From assembly GCF_028682395.1 (NCBI RefSeq), contig NZ_JANHLC010000001.1, positions 310,001-374,000 of the forward strand: 64,000 bases of DNA, given 5' to 3'. The stretch comes from Pseudomonas putida. GTDB lineage: Bacteria; Pseudomonadota; Gammaproteobacteria; Pseudomonadales; Pseudomonadaceae. The notes under the pieces were generated by a model. That model saw only the letters and a program-made list of their open reading frames with translations. It ran no database searches and was not told where the DNA came from. Both the position numbers and the translations under genes were made by a program. Positions 27,332 to 38,321 of this stretch are shown here, piece after piece (the stretch's first letter is position 1; each line of letters begins with the position of its first letter).

Positions 27332-29236
27332 TTAAACCGACAGTTCAACCAACAACTTGTTCAGCCGACGCACATACGCCGCCGGATCCTTCAAGCTGTC
27401 GCCAGCCGCGAGGGCGGCCTGATCGAAGAGAATGTGCGACAGGTCGCCAAACCGCTCTTCGCTCTGTTCGTGGTCGAGCTTCTCGATCAGCGGGTGGCTT
27501 GGGTTGAATTCGAAGATCGGCTTCGAATCCGGGACCTTCTGCCCACTGGCTTCGAGGATCTGTCGCATTTGCAGGCCCAGGTCCTGTTCGCCAATCGCCA
27601 GGATAGCCGGCGAGTCGGTCAAACGATGGGACACGCGTACTTCGCTGACGGCATCACCCAACGCAGCCTTGAGACGCTCAACCAGACCTTCTTTGGTCTT
27701 GGCTGCTTCTTCCTGGGCTTTCTTGTCTTCTTCCGAATCCAGGTTACCCAGGTCCAGGTCACCACGGGCCACGTCGACAAAGCTCTTGCCGTCGAACTCG
27801 CTGAGGTAGCTCATCAGCCACTCGTCGATACGGTCGGTCAGCAGCAGCACTTCGATGCCTTTCTTGCGGAAGACCTCCAGGTGCGGGCTGTTCTTGACCT
27901 GTGCGTAGGTTTCGCCGGTGAGGTAGTAGATCTTATCCTGCCCTTCCTTGGCACGTGCCAGGTACTCGGCCAGGGACACCACCTGCTCGCCGTCGTCGCC
28001 CTGGGTCGAGGCAAAACGCAGCAGGCCGGCGATTTTTTCCTTGTTGGCGAAATCTTCGGCAGGGCCTTCCTTCATCACCTGGCCGAAGTTCTTCCAGAAG
28101 CCCTTGTATTGTTCAGGCTCGTTCTTCGCCAGTTTTTCCAGCATGTCGAGTACGCGCTTGGTCAGCGCCGACTTCATGGAGTCGATGATCGGATCTTTCT
28201 GCAGGATTTCCCGCGAGACGTTCAGCGACAGGTCATTGGAGTCGACCACGCCCTTGATAAAGCGCAGGTACAGGGGCAGGAACGACTCTGCCTGATCCAT
28301 CACGAATACGCGCTGGACGTACAGTTTCAGGCCTTTGGGCGCTTCACGCTGATACAGATCGAACGGCGCACGTGCCGGCACATACAGCAGCGAGCTGTAT
28401 TCCAGCTTGCCTTCGACCTTGTTATGGCTCCAGGCCAGTGGGTTCTCGAAGTCATGGGCAATATGCTTGTAGAACTCCTGGTACTCCTCATCCTTCACTT
28501 CAGTGCGAGGACGGGTCCACAGGGCGCTGGCACGGTTGACGGTTTCCCACTCCAAAGCCGGCTTTTCCTCACCTTCGGCAGCGGCCTGTTCTTTTGGCAG
28601 CTCGATAGGCAGGGCGATATGGTCGGAGTACTTCTTGATGATATTGCGCAGGCGCCAACCGTCAGCGAACTCTTCTTCGCCAGACTTCAGGTGCAGGACG
28701 ATACGGGTACCGCGGTCAGCTTTCTCGACGGTCGCGACTTCGAATTCGCCCTCGCCCTTGGAGGACCAGTGCACGCCTTCGCTGGCCGGCAGGCCGGCAC
28801 GGCGGCTGAATACTTCAACCTGGTCGGCGACGATAAAGGCCGAGTAGAAGCCCACGCCGAACTGGCCGATCAGGTGGGAGTCCTTCTTCTGATCACCGGA
28901 CAGGTTTTTCATAAAGTCGGCAGTGCCGGATTTGGCGATGGTGCCCAGGTGGGTGATCACATCGTCGCGGCTCATGCCGATGCCGTTGTCTTCGAGGGTG
29001 ACGGTTTTCGCGTCCTTGTCGAAGCTCACACGGATTTTCAGCTCGGCGCCGCCTTCCAGCAATTCAGGCTTGGACAGCGCTTCAAAGCGTAATTTGTCGA
29101 CTGCGTCGGAGGCGTTCGAGATCAATTCGCGAAGGAAGATTTCCTTGTTGGAGTACAGCGAATGGATCATGAGGTGCAGCAGTTGCTTCACCTCGGTCTG
29201 GAAGCCCAGGGTTTCCTTTTGAGTTTCCACACTCAT
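27332..29236 (-). CDS. htpG: HtpG, Hsp90-family chaperone
   Basis: 634 residues from ATG 29236 ([16 protein letters not shown]). HtpG is an ATP-driven cytosolic chaperone. N-domain motifs seen: [25 protein letters not shown] and [11 protein letters not shown] (ATP binding). Middle-domain residues include [10 protein letters not shown]. The C-terminal dimerisation domain is complete. A sigma-32-like promoter (29305-29332) lies upstream, as expected for a heat-shock gene. Confidence 0.98.
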   Translation of the reverse strand: MSVETQKETLGFQTEVKQLLHLMIHSLYSNKEIFLRELISNASDAVDKLRFEALSKPELLEGGAELKIRVSFDKDAKTVTLEDNGIGMSRDDVITHLGTIAKSGTADFMKNLSGDQKKDSHLIGQFGVGFYSAFIVADQVEVFSRRAGLPASEGVHWSSKGEGEFEVATVEKADRGTRIVLHLKSGEEEFADGWRLRNIIKKYSDHIALPIELPKEQAAAEGEEKPALEWETVNRASALWTRPRTEVKDEEYQEFYKHIAHDFENPLAWSHNKVEGKLEYSSLLYVPARAPFDLYQREAPKGLKLYVQRVFVMDQAESFLPLYLRFIKGVVDSNDLSLNVSREILQKDPIIDSMKSALTKRVLDMLEKLAKNEPEQYKGFWKNFGQVMKEGPAEDFANKEKIAGLLRFASTQGDDGEQVVSLAEYLARAKEGQDKIYYLTGETYAQVKNSPHLEVFRKKGIEVLLLTDRIDEWLMSYLSEFDGKSFVDVARGDLDLGNLDSEEDKKAQEEAAKTKEGLVERLKAALGDAVSEVRVSHRLTDSPAILAIGEQDLGLQMRQILEASGQKVPDSKPIFEFNPSHPLIEKLDHEQSEERFGDLSHILFDQAALAAGDSLKDPAAYVRRLNKLLVELSV

Positions 29237-29304
29237 GGTTATCAAACTCCAAATAGATGGCAGTGGCCGCACCCAAAAAAGGCTCGGCGGCGGGTTGTCA
29301 TCAA

Positions 29305-29332
29305 AGTTGGGGGCTGGCTGGCGAATTTCAAG
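29305..29332 (-). promoter_or_regulatory. Sigma-32 (RpoH) type promoter of htpG
   Basis: On the htpG strand CTTGAAA is followed after 13 bases by CCCCAACT, close to the sigma-32 consensus CTTGAAA-N11-15-CCCCATNT. It starts a few bases after the stop of the upstream thioesterase gene and is about 70 bases from the htpG ATG. Confidence 0.78.
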
Positions 29333-29335
29333 GGT

Positions 29336-29782
29336 TCAGTTGTTTTCCTCGATCTTGAAGTGCGCCCGCGCCGTCGCAATCGGCTCCTGCAGCGTGCTCT
29401 GCCAAGCCGTGATGGCAACATTCGCCACTCGCCGACCCTGGCGGCAGACCTGGCAAGTGGCATAGGTATCGCGAAACTGTCCGGCACGCAGGTAATCGAG
29501 GGAAAAGTCGATAATCTCCGGCAGCCCTGACGATCCGGTGAAAACCAGCAGATGGAGGGCCGCCGCCAGCTCCATAAAACCGGCGATAACCCCGCCATGA
29601 ATGGCCGGCAGCAAGGGGTTGCCGATATTGTCGCGGTTGGCGGGCAAGCGAAACAGCAACTCATCACCGACCCGCGAGCATTCGATCCCGATCAACTGGG
29701 CATAGGGGATGCGCTCAAGCAGCGGCCCGTAATTGCCCTGAGCATGGGCCTCGTGCAGCAGCGCCTTGAGGTCCTCGCTCAT
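29336..29782 (-). CDS. Hotdog-fold thioesterase (second of an overlapping pair)
   Basis: 148 residues. The PaaI-like hotdog signature is NPLLPAIHGGVIAGFMELAAALHL. It would hydrolyse an acyl-CoA thioester. Its ATG overlaps the stop of the preceding, related gene (ATGA), so the two proteins are made together and could form a mixed complex. The substrate is not readable. The htpG heat-shock promoter starts just after its stop. Confidence 0.88.
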   Translation of the reverse strand: MSEDLKALLHEAHAQGNYGPLLERIPYAQLIGIECSRVGDELLFRLPANRDNIGNPLLPAIHGGVIAGFMELAAALHLLVFTGSSGLPEIIDFSLDYLRAGQFRDTYATCQVCRQGRRVANVAITAWQSTLQEPIATARAHFKIEENN

Positions 29783-30261
29783 ACCGCACCTCCATTGATC
29801 GCGCCCGCCAACCCTTTACCGCCGGTAATGCCCTTGCCCATACGCATAAACGTGCCGACCACATGGGCGATCGGCTGGTTGGGATCATCCTGATAGGCAA
29901 AGCCACGGGTAAAGATAATGTCCGGGGTCACTCGATAGCACTGGGCGAAACCGTACACATCCCGGTGCGGCTCGGCGGGATGCATGTAGTCGATACGCAG
30001 ATCCAGGGTCGGACACACCTCGAACTCCGCCAGTACGCACAAGGTCGCAATGCCGCAGGTGGTGTCCATCAGCGACGTCAGTGCACCGCCATGGATAACT
30101 CCGTTCAGCGGGTTGCCGACAATTCGCGAGCTGTAAGGCAGGATCAGGGTCATGCCCTGGGTATCGGCCTGATGCACGCGCAACCCCAGGACCTGGCAGT
30201 GCGGCAAGGCGGACAGAAATCGGGTCGCACGCTCAAAAATGCGCGTATCGCTCATGGACAT
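29779..30261 (-). CDS. Hotdog-fold thioesterase (first of an overlapping pair)
   Basis: 160 residues from ATG 30261; ATG 30255 two codons later is equally possible (AAGAG lies 4 or 10 bases upstream respectively). Signature NPLNGVIHGGALTSLMDTTCGIAT, a hotdog thioesterase with Asp at the position that is Glu in its neighbour. The C terminus has an extra glycine-rich tail, GKGITGGKGLAGAINGG. Paralogue of, and translationally coupled to, the next gene. Confidence 0.86.
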   Translation of the reverse strand: MSMSDTRIFERATRFLSALPHCQVLGLRVHQADTQGMTLILPYSSRIVGNPLNGVIHGGALTSLMDTTCGIATLCVLAEFEVCPTLDLRIDYMHPAEPHRDVYGFAQCYRVTPDIIFTRGFAYQDDPNQPIAHVVGTFMRMGKGITGGKGLAGAINGGAV

Positions 30262-30350
30262 ATCACTCTTGTAGGTCGCCCTTTCGATGGCTTGAGAGCG
30301 CACAGGAAAGTTCCGTGTATCAACGCACTTTTATATCTATAAGCCACAAG

Positions 30351-30379
30351 GAACTTAAATCGCGGGGTAATGCTCGAAA
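30351..30379 (+). promoter_or_regulatory. Possible AlgU (sigma-22) promoter of the small lipoprotein gene
   Basis: GAACTT (30351-30356), 17 bases, then TCGAAA (30374-30379). The -35 is perfect for AlgU/RpoE-type promoters and the -10 is near the TCTGA/TCAAA type. It is 35 bases upstream of the ATG at 30414. A sigma-70 start from the AT-rich TTATATCTATAAG just upstream is an alternative. Confidence 0.4.
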
Positions 30380-30413
30380 GGCCAGTAGATAACTTCAACA
30401 AGGAGAAACACCC

Positions 30414-30647
30414 ATGCGTAAGCCTCTAGCCGTTGCCCTGATGTTGGCCGCCTCCCTGGGCCTGGCCGCCTGCGACAAAAAATCCGAAGACAAGGCTCAG
30501 GATGCCAACCAGCACGCCGAGCAAGCCCAGCAAAAAATGAACGAAGCTCAGGATAAAGTGAACGACGCTGCAAAAGAAAACGCCGAAGCAGCCAAAGACA
30601 ATGCCGAAGCCGCACAAGAACGCGCGAAAGAAGCCACAGGCTCCTAA
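30414..30647 (+). CDS. Small coiled-coil lipoprotein
   Basis: 77 residues. Signal peptide with lipobox: MRKPLAVALMLAASLGLAAC, lipidation at Cys20, then DKKSED. The mature part is an Ala/Glu/Gln/Lys-rich amphipathic helix with repeats such as KENAEAAKDNAEAAQERAKEA, a coiled-coil pattern like the Lpp/OprI family but without the C-terminal Lys anchor. Probably periplasmic, on the inner or outer membrane. Ribosome site AAGGAG. A hairpin terminator follows. Confidence 0.85.
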   Translation: MRKPLAVALMLAASLGLAACDKKSEDKAQDANQHAEQAQQKMNEAQDKVNDAAKENAEAAKDNAEAAQERAKEATGS

Positions 30648-30672
30648 GCACCTGCGTTCTGCGCTACAAAAG

Positions 30673-30695
30673 AAAGCCCGCCAAGTGCGGGCTTT
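30673..30695 (+). terminator. Intrinsic terminator after the small lipoprotein gene
   Basis: AAAGCCCGC and GCGGGCTTT pair perfectly around CAAGT, followed by GCTTTAT. It lies between convergent genes and can serve both. Confidence 0.85.
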
Positions 30696-30711
30696 GCTTT
30701 ATCGCTAGCTT

Positions 30712-31434
30712 TCACGCCTCCGGCGGTGGTATCTCGGTCGGCGTATAGACCATCACATCCAGTACGTCGGAGTGAAACTCGCGGCGATACAGCACCAGCA
30801 CCACCGCGCTGCTGAGCAACATGAACAGCCAGGGGCTGACAAACCAGGCCAGCATGGTCATGCCGAAATAGTACGAACGCAGGCCGAAGTTGAACTGGTT
30901 CGCCGCCATCGAGATCACCCGCGCCGCCCGCTGGGCAAAAGCCTTGCGCTCTTGTGCGGAAACCTGACGTTCACCGACCATCGGCGCCGACCCTATCAGG
31001 ATCGCCGCAAAGTTGTACTGGCGCATGCACCAGCTGAAGGTAAAGAACGCGTAGACAAAGACCATCGCCAGGCACAGCAGCTTGATCTCCGACATGCCCT
31101 GGGACGCCTGTTGCACCATGGGTATGTCAGCCAGCAGCGAGACCGCCCGCTCCGATGCCCCCAACACGGTCAGGATACCGGCCAGGATAATCAGCGTGCT
31201 GGAGGCGAAGAACGAGGCGTTGCGCTCCAGATTGCCGATCACACTGGCGTCGGCGATCCGGTTGTCACGCAACAGCATGCGGCGCATCCAGTCCTCACGA
31301 TACAGGTGCAGCACACTGGCCAGGCAGGCGGTGTCGCGCCCCTTCCAGGTTGCGTAGCGGGTATAGCCGCCCCAGCACACGATGAACCACACCGCGGCGA
31401 GCAGGTGAATCAGGTTGTTTTCAACGAACGACAT
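30712..31434 (-). CDS. DUF599 family membrane protein
   Basis: 240 residues from ATG 31434 (MSFVENNLIHLLAAVWFIVCW). Four hydrophobic segments: about 5-22, 75-95, 115-140 and 190-220. The family-typical stretch RMLLRDNRIADASVIGNLERNASFFAS and FGLRSYYFG indicate DUF599. Function unknown. The start has a weak purine ribosome site (GGGAAAA). It lies downstream of the braB terminator and is convergent with the lipoprotein gene. Confidence 0.82.
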   Translation of the reverse strand: MSFVENNLIHLLAAVWFIVCWGGYTRYATWKGRDTACLASVLHLYREDWMRRMLLRDNRIADASVIGNLERNASFFASSTLIILAGILTVLGASERAVSLLADIPMVQQASQGMSEIKLLCLAMVFVYAFFTFSWCMRQYNFAAILIGSAPMVGERQVSAQERKAFAQRAARVISMAANQFNFGLRSYYFGMTMLAWFVSPWLFMLLSSAVVLVLYRREFHSDVLDVMVYTPTEIPPPEA

Positions 31435-31516
31435 GCATTTTCCCGGTTTTTGTCGATGGATGAAGAGAACGAACAGTCCTTCGACGCTGGCGCCTGGAAA
31501 AAGACACGACCATAAA

Positions 31517-31550
31517 AAATGCCCCGGTATTCGTCGATACCGGAGCATTT
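31517..31550 (-). terminator. Intrinsic terminator of braB
   Basis: On the braB strand, AAATGCTCCGGTAT pairs with ATACCGGGGCATTT around CGACGA (one mismatch), followed by TTTTATG. It is 38 bases after the braB stop. Confidence 0.85.
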
Positions 31551-31587
31551 CTAGGACAAACAGGCCCGCTTTTGACAGGCCGGTCGA

Positions 31588-32901
31588 TCAGGCCAGGGCT
31601 TCGCGAGGCTTGCCCAGCAGGCGATCGAGCAACGCCGCCGCGCCGAGCATGATCACGGTCGGCACCAGCCAGGCCAGGCCTTGCTCACTCAATGGCAAGT
31701 GGGACATCGACTCGGGCATCCAGTGGGCCATCCCGGCACCCTTCAGGGCATCGATCACGCCGAACACAAAGGACACCAGCATCACCGGGCCCATGATGCG
31801 CGCTTCGCTACGCCAGAACTGCTTGCAGAAGCTCAGGGCCACCAGAACGATGCACGGCGGGTAGATGGCCGTCAGTACCGGGATCGAGAACTGAATCAGC
31901 TTGGTCAGCCCCAGGTTCGAGATCATCAGCGAGAACAGCACCAGGATCACTACCAGCGTCTTGTACGACAGTGGCAGGATCCGGCTGAAGTACTCGGCGC
32001 AGGCGCAGGTCAGGCCCACCGCCGTAACCAGGCAGGCCAGGGAGATCAGCACCGCCAGGAAACCACTGCCCAAGGAGCCGAAGGTGTGCTGCACATAGGC
32101 ATGCAGCACCGCCGCACCGTTGGTCGCGCCAGCCGCTACTTCATGGCTGCCCGACCCCAGGCGGAACAGGCTGATATAGACCAGCGCCAGGCCCACGCCG
32201 GCAATCAGCCCGGCAATAATTGCATAACGAGTGATCAACTGCGGCGAGACCACGCCCCGCGAGCGGATAGCGTTGACGATCACAATGCCGAACACCAGTG
32301 CGCCGAGGGTATCCATGGTCAGGTAACCATTGATAAAGCCCTGGGAAAACGGCGCCGCGACATACTCGGGCGTGGCCGTACCAATCTCGCCAACCGGCAA
32401 GACAAAGGCGGCAATGCCCAGAATCGCCAGGGCAATGATCTTCAGCGGTGCCAGAAAGCGCCCGACGGTATCGAGCAGACGCCCTGGATACAGTGAGATA
32501 AAGAACACCAGCAGGAAGTACGCCGAGCTGTAGAGGAACAGCGCCAGCGGGCTTTCACCGGTCAAAGGTGCCAGGCCAACCTCGAACGACACTGTGGCCG
32601 TACGCGGGGTGGCAAACAGCGGCCCTACCGACAGGTAGGCGGCCGCCGCCAAAAGGCCACCGGCGACTTTTCCGATGGGCGAGCTCAGGGCATCCATCGC
32701 GCCGCCGACCTTGGCCAGGGCAACCACGGTGATGACCGGCAGGCCCACGGCGGTGATCAGGAAACCCAGTGCGGCCATCCAGACATGGGGGCCGGAATGC
32801 AAACCGACGATAGGGGGGAAGATGATGTTGCCGGCCCCGACGAACAGGGCAAATGTCATAAAACCAAGCGCCAGGATGTCCTGGCCTTTCAACACTTTCA
32901 T
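31588..32901 (-). CDS. braB: BraB-like branched-chain amino acid / sodium symporter (LIVCS family)
   Basis: 437 residues with about twelve membrane helices. The N terminus [30 protein letters not shown] is the signature of the LIVCS (BrnQ/BraB) family, which takes up Leu, Ile and Val with Na+. Other conserved stretches are [21 protein letters not shown] and CACAEYF. No strong ribosome site precedes the ATG at 32901. Gene order, downstream of sucD, matches the braB locus I recall from P. aeruginosa. Confidence 0.93.
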   Translation of the reverse strand: MKVLKGQDILALGFMTFALFVGAGNIIFPPIVGLHSGPHVWMAALGFLITAVGLPVITVVALAKVGGAMDALSSPIGKVAGGLLAAAAYLSVGPLFATPRTATVSFEVGLAPLTGESPLALFLYSSAYFLLVFFISLYPGRLLDTVGRFLAPLKIIALAILGIAAFVLPVGEIGTATPEYVAAPFSQGFINGYLTMDTLGALVFGIVIVNAIRSRGVVSPQLITRYAIIAGLIAGVGLALVYISLFRLGSGSHEVAAGATNGAAVLHAYVQHTFGSLGSGFLAVLISLACLVTAVGLTCACAEYFSRILPLSYKTLVVILVLFSLMISNLGLTKLIQFSIPVLTAIYPPCIVLVALSFCKQFWRSEARIMGPVMLVSFVFGVIDALKGAGMAHWMPESMSHLPLSEQGLAWLVPTVIMLGAAALLDRLLGKPREALA

Positions 32902-33120
32902 TAAGGAAATACCACACTACTGAATCGGAATTTAGAGGGGGATTTCCCGTAAGGTCTGGGAAATGCAGCCGCCCCGCTTAGGGTCGACCCGTTTGGCGCG
33001 CAGCTCCCTTATGGGGCGCAGACGCAAAAATGGCGGCCAGCCTAACGAATTTGCTCGCACGGCGCATGGTCAGTGGGCGGTCTGTCGACTGGACGAACAT
33101 GGATGTCGCATTGACGTACA

Positions 33121-33136
33121 AAAACGACGTCGTTTT
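33121..33136. promoter_or_regulatory. Perfect palindrome upstream of braB
   Basis: AAAACGACGTCGTTTT reads the same on both strands. It lies 220-235 bases upstream of the braB start and downstream of the sucD terminator. A dimeric regulator could bind it, but which one is unknown. Confidence 0.4.
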
Positions 33137-33193
33137 CAGTGCGTATGACCGAAAAACGGCTGGCAAGGGCCATTCCAGAGCCCTAGAAAGCAC

Positions 33194-33217
33194 AAAGGCC
33201 ACCCGAAGGTGGCCTTT
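33194..33217 (-). terminator. Terminator of the suc operon after sucD
   Basis: AAAGGCCACC and GGTGGCCTTT pair perfectly around CGAA (TTCG on the sucD strand, a stable tetraloop). It is 30 bases after the sucD stop. The arm itself supplies the short T stretch; a longer T-run is absent. Confidence 0.8.
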
Positions 33218-33246
33218 GCCTGGTAACGCTCAAACAAGCACGAGGC

Positions 33247-34128
33247 TTACTTGGTCGCCCAACCGGTCAGCTCGGACAGAGCCTTGCCGATGTCTGCCAG
33301 CGAACGCACGGTTTTCACGCCTGCGTCTTGCAGTGCAGCGAATTTTTCGTCTGCAGTGCCTTTGCCGCCGGAGATGATTGCACCAGCATGGCCCATGCGC
33401 TTGCCCGGAGGAGCAGTCACACCAGCGATGTAGGAAACAACCGGCTTGGTCACGTGAGCCTTGATGTAGGCTGCCGCTTCTTCTTCAGCCGAACCGCCGA
33501 TCTCGCCGATCATCACGATCGCTTCGGTCTTCGGGTCTTCCTGGAACAGCTTCAGGATGTCGATGAAGTTCGAACCCGGGATCGGGTCACCGCCGATGCC
33601 GACGCAGGTCGACTGGCCGAAACCGGCGTCGGTGGTCTGCTTCACAGCTTCGTAGGTCAGGGTGCCGGAACGCGAAACGATACCGACCTTGCCTGGCAAG
33701 TGAATGTGACCTGGCATGATGCCGATCTTGCATTCGCCTGGAGTGATCACGCCTGGGCAGTTAGGACCGATCAGGATCACGCCCAGCTCGTCGCACTTGA
33801 CCTTGGCTTCGAGCATGTCGATGGTCGGGATGCCTTCGGTGATGCACACGACCAGCTTGATGCCGCCGAACGCCGCTTCAAGGATCGAGTCCTTGCAGAA
33901 AGGAGCAGGAACGTAGATCACGCTGGCGGTGGCGCCAGTGGCTGCTACAGCTTCTTTCACGGTGTTGAAGACAGGCAGGTCCAGGTGAGTGGTGCCGCCT
34001 TTGCCCGGGGTAACGCCACCTACCATCTTGGTGCCGTACTCGATGGCTTGCTGAGTGTGGAAGCTACCCTGCGAACCGGTGATACCCTGGCAGATAACCT
34101 TGGTGTCTTTATTGATCAGGACGCTCAT
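33247..34128 (-). CDS. sucD: SucD, succinyl-CoA synthetase alpha subunit
   Basis: 293 residues. It pairs with SucC to convert succinyl-CoA to succinate with formation of ATP or GTP. The N-terminal CoA domain ([16 protein letters not shown]) and the phospho-His region ([20 protein letters not shown], active His) are intact. Its ATG overlaps the sucC stop by one base (TAATG) and is preceded by GGAGGG. The last gene of the suc operon. Confidence 0.98.
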   Translation of the reverse strand: MSVLINKDTKVICQGITGSQGSFHTQQAIEYGTKMVGGVTPGKGGTTHLDLPVFNTVKEAVAATGATASVIYVPAPFCKDSILEAAFGGIKLVVCITEGIPTIDMLEAKVKCDELGVILIGPNCPGVITPGECKIGIMPGHIHLPGKVGIVSRSGTLTYEAVKQTTDAGFGQSTCVGIGGDPIPGSNFIDILKLFQEDPKTEAIVMIGEIGGSAEEEAAAYIKAHVTKPVVSYIAGVTAPPGKRMGHAGAIISGGKGTADEKFAALQDAGVKTVRSLADIGKALSELTGWATK

Positions 34129-35294
34129 TACTTGCCCTCCGCAGCTTTGACAACTTGTTGAGCAGCGTCGGTCAGGCTGGTAGCAGCGATGATGTTCAAA
34201 CCGCTTTCTGCCAGTACTTTAGCGCCCAGTTCAGCGTTGTTGCCTTCAAGGCGCACAACCACCGGGATTTTCACGCCGACTTCTTTCACTGCACCGATGA
34301 TGCCTTCGGCAATCATGTCGCAACGAACGATGCCGCCGAAGATGTTGACCAGTACTGCCGCCACGTTGGTGTCGGACAGGATGATCTTGAACGCTTCGGT
34401 CACGCGTTCTTTGGTAGCACCGCCGCCCACATCGAGGAAGTTGGCTGGTTTGCCGCCATGCAGGTTGACGATGTCCATGGTACCCATGGCCAGGCCAGCA
34501 CCGTTGACCATGCAACCGATGTTGCCTTCCAGCGCTACGTAGTTCAGTTCGAACTTGGCAGCGTGCGCTTCGCGCGGATCGTCCTGGGACGGATCGTGGA
34601 AGGTTTTCAGCTTAGGCTGACGGTACATTGCGTTGGCGTCGATGTTGATCTTCGCGTCCAGGCAGTGCAGGTCGCCATCGGCCTTGATCACCAGCGGGTT
34701 CACTTCCAGCAGAGCCAGGTCGTGGTCCTGGAACAGCTTGGCCAGACCTACGAAAATCTTGGCGAACTGGGAGACTTGCTTGCCTTCCAGGCCCAGTTGG
34801 AACGCCAGCTCACGACCCTGGAATGGCTGAGCGCCAACCAGTGGATCGATAGTGGCCTTAAGAATTTTCTCAGGAGTGTCGTGAGCGATTTTCTCGATGT
34901 CCACGCCACCTTCGGTGGAAGCCATGAAAACGATACGACGGCTCGAACGGTCAACGACAGCGCCCAGGTACAGCTCTTTAGCGATATCAGTGCACGATTC
35001 AACCAGGATTTTGGTGACAGGCTGGCCATTGGCGTCAGTCTGATAGGTCACCAGACGCTTGCCCAGCCACTGCTGTGCGAATGCCTTAGCGTCTTCTTTG
35101 TTGCGAACCAGCTTAACGCCGCCCGCTTTACCGCGACCACCTGCGTGGACCTGGGCTTTGACAACCCACTCGGTGCCACCGATTTTGTCGCAGGCTTCTG
35201 CTGCTGCTTCCGGGGTGTCTACGGCGAAACCCTGGGATACTGGCAGGCCGTACTCAGCGAACAGCTGCTTACCCTGATACTCGTGAAGATTCAT
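34128..35294 (-). CDS. sucC: SucC, succinyl-CoA synthetase beta subunit
   Basis: 388 residues from ATG 35294 ([19 protein letters not shown]). The ATP-grasp domain includes [20 protein letters not shown] and EVNPLV; the C-terminal part has [19 protein letters not shown] and [11 protein letters not shown]. Codon choice is that of a highly expressed gene. It lies 212 bases downstream of lpdG, so a separate promoter is possible, but none was recognised. Confidence 0.98.
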   Translation of the reverse strand: MNLHEYQGKQLFAEYGLPVSQGFAVDTPEAAAEACDKIGGTEWVVKAQVHAGGRGKAGGVKLVRNKEDAKAFAQQWLGKRLVTYQTDANGQPVTKILVESCTDIAKELYLGAVVDRSSRRIVFMASTEGGVDIEKIAHDTPEKILKATIDPLVGAQPFQGRELAFQLGLEGKQVSQFAKIFVGLAKLFQDHDLALLEVNPLVIKADGDLHCLDAKINIDANAMYRQPKLKTFHDPSQDDPREAHAAKFELNYVALEGNIGCMVNGAGLAMGTMDIVNLHGGKPANFLDVGGGATKERVTEAFKIILSDTNVAAVLVNIFGGIVRCDMIAEGIIGAVKEVGVKIPVVVRLEGNNAELGAKVLAESGLNIIAATSLTDAAQQVVKAAEGK

Positions 35295-35506
35295 GCTTAT
35301 TACCGTCTTCGTTAGGTACTGCGCATTCGGCGCTGCACTTGTGTAAGTGCCGCACCACCTGTGACCGCTACTCTGCGCACCTTGACTCGCAACCCGAAGG
35401 TCACAAGCCCGGCACACAGAGGTCGAGTCCGGCGGAATTTCCGCGGTGAGTCTTGCAGGCAAGGCTCACGACGGGCACGCCGCCGTGGTTTCTTATTATC
35501 TACGTG

Positions 35507-36952
<1,446 letters not shown>

Positions 36953-37062
36953 TCATTCCTTATCGAATCAAACCGGACGGCCCCTTGTGGGGACCGTCGT
37001 GGGACGAAGCTGGTCGTTTCAGCCATGGGCAGGCGAACGCGTCGCCGGCCCTGTAGCTCGAA

Positions 37063-38280
37063 TCAGATATCCAGCAGCAAACGAGCCGGGTCTTCCAGCA
37101 GGTTCTTGATGGTAACCAGGAAGGTCACAGCTTCTTTGCCGTCGATCAAACGGTGATCGTAGGACAGAGCCAGGTACATCATCGGACGAATCACGACCTG
37201 ACCATTGATCGCCATCGGGCGCTGGATGATGTTGTGCATCCCCAGGATCGCCGCTTGCGGTGGGTTGACGATCGGGGTCGACATCATCGAGCCGAATGTA
37301 CCACCGTTGGTGATGGTGAAAGTACCGCCGGTCATTTCGTCGATGGACAATTTGCCGTCACGGGCTTTCTTGCCGAAGGTAGCGATGCCGCCTTCGATTT
37401 CAGCCAGGCTCATCAGTTCGGCGTTACGCAGAACCGGTACCACCAGGCCACGATCGCTGGACACTGCAACACCAACGTCGGCGTAGCCGTGGTAAACGAT
37501 GTCCGCACCGTCGATCGACGCGTTGACTGCCGGGAAGCGCTTCAACGCTTCGGTAGCGGCCTTGACGAAGAACGACATGAAGCCCAGGCGCACGCCATTG
37601 TGGGACTTCTCGAACAGGTCCTTGTACTTCGAACGCAGGGCCATGACTTCGGTCATGTCGACTTCGTTGAAGGTGGTCAGCATCGCCATGTTCGATTGTG
37701 CTTCTACCAGGCGCTTGGCCACGGTGGCACGAACGCGAGTCATCGGCACACGCTTCTCGGTACGGTCGCCAGCAGCGAAGACCGGAGCAGCAGCGGCTGG
37801 AGCAGCAGCCTTGGCAGGCGCGGCAGCCGGAGCGGCTTTCTTGGCAGCCACGGCTGCAACCACGTCTTCCTTGGTCACACGACCGCCTTTGCCGGTGCCG
37901 GCAACGGAAGCGATGTTGATGCCATTCTCTTCAGCCAGCTTGCGCGCGGCAGGCGCGGCCACTGGATCGTCTTCGCCACCGGCAGCAGCAGGAGCAGCGG
38001 CTTGCGCGGCGGCCGGGGCAGCAGCAGGAGCAGCGGCAGCAGCGCCTTCAACGATGGAGCCCAGGACTTCGTCGGACAGAACGGTGTCGCCTTCGTTCTT
38101 GACGATAGGACCCAGCACGCCGTCAGCTGTAGCCAGTACTTCCAGGACAACCTTGTCGGTCTCGATGTCGACGATCAGTTCGTCGCGCTTGACCGCTTCG
38201 CCCGGTTGTTTGTGCCAGGTGGCAACGGTGCCATCGGCAACCGATTCCGGGAAAGTGGGGGCTTTAATCTCGATAGCCAT
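37063..38280 (-). CDS. sucB: SucB, dihydrolipoamide succinyltransferase (E2)
   Basis: 405 residues. Domain order: lipoyl domain (about 1-78, lipoylation Lys in [11 protein letters not shown]), an Ala/Pro-rich linker with long Ala runs, an E3-binding domain near residues 108-145 ([24 protein letters not shown]), a second Ala-rich linker, and the catalytic domain ending [14 protein letters not shown] with the active His. It transfers succinyl from E1 to CoA. It follows sucA by 41 bases. Confidence 0.97.
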   Translation of the reverse strand: MAIEIKAPTFPESVADGTVATWHKQPGEAVKRDELIVDIETDKVVLEVLATADGVLGPIVKNEGDTVLSDEVLGSIVEGAAAAAPAAAPAAAQAAAPAAAGGEDDPVAAPAARKLAEENGINIASVAGTGKGGRVTKEDVVAAVAAKKAAPAAAPAKAAAPAAAAPVFAAGDRTEKRVPMTRVRATVAKRLVEAQSNMAMLTTFNEVDMTEVMALRSKYKDLFEKSHNGVRLGFMSFFVKAATEALKRFPAVNASIDGADIVYHGYADVGVAVSSDRGLVVPVLRNAELMSLAEIEGGIATFGKKARDGKLSIDEMTGGTFTITNGGTFGSMMSTPIVNPPQAAILGMHNIIQRPMAINGQVVIRPMMYLALSYDHRLIDGKEAVTFLVTIKNLLEDPARLLLDI

Positions 38281-38321
38281 TATCTGTGGTTCCTTAAATT
38301 CGGTTTCAGGTGCGCGAGGCG

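Larger units (their letters stand above)
32902..33246. other. Intergenic region between sucD and braB
   Basis: 345 bases with the sucD terminator (33194-33217), a perfect 16-bp palindrome (33121-33136) and an inverted repeat ATTTCCC-N9-GGGAAAT (32942-32964) close to the braB start. No gene is supported here. The two repeats are the likely sites for regulation of braB. Confidence 0.55.

Noticed and set aside
27434..29092. A 550-codon open frame antisense to htpG; similar long frames lie opposite sucA, sdhA, lpdG and sucC
   Set aside because: Each is a shadow of a strongly biased, well-identified gene on the other strand; no ribosome sites and the translations are His/Gln/Arg-rich without family features.
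32942..32964. ATTTCCC-N9-GGGAAAT as a braB terminator or attenuator
   Set aside because: It lies upstream of the braB start and is not followed by a T-run; it is kept only as part of the intergenic description.
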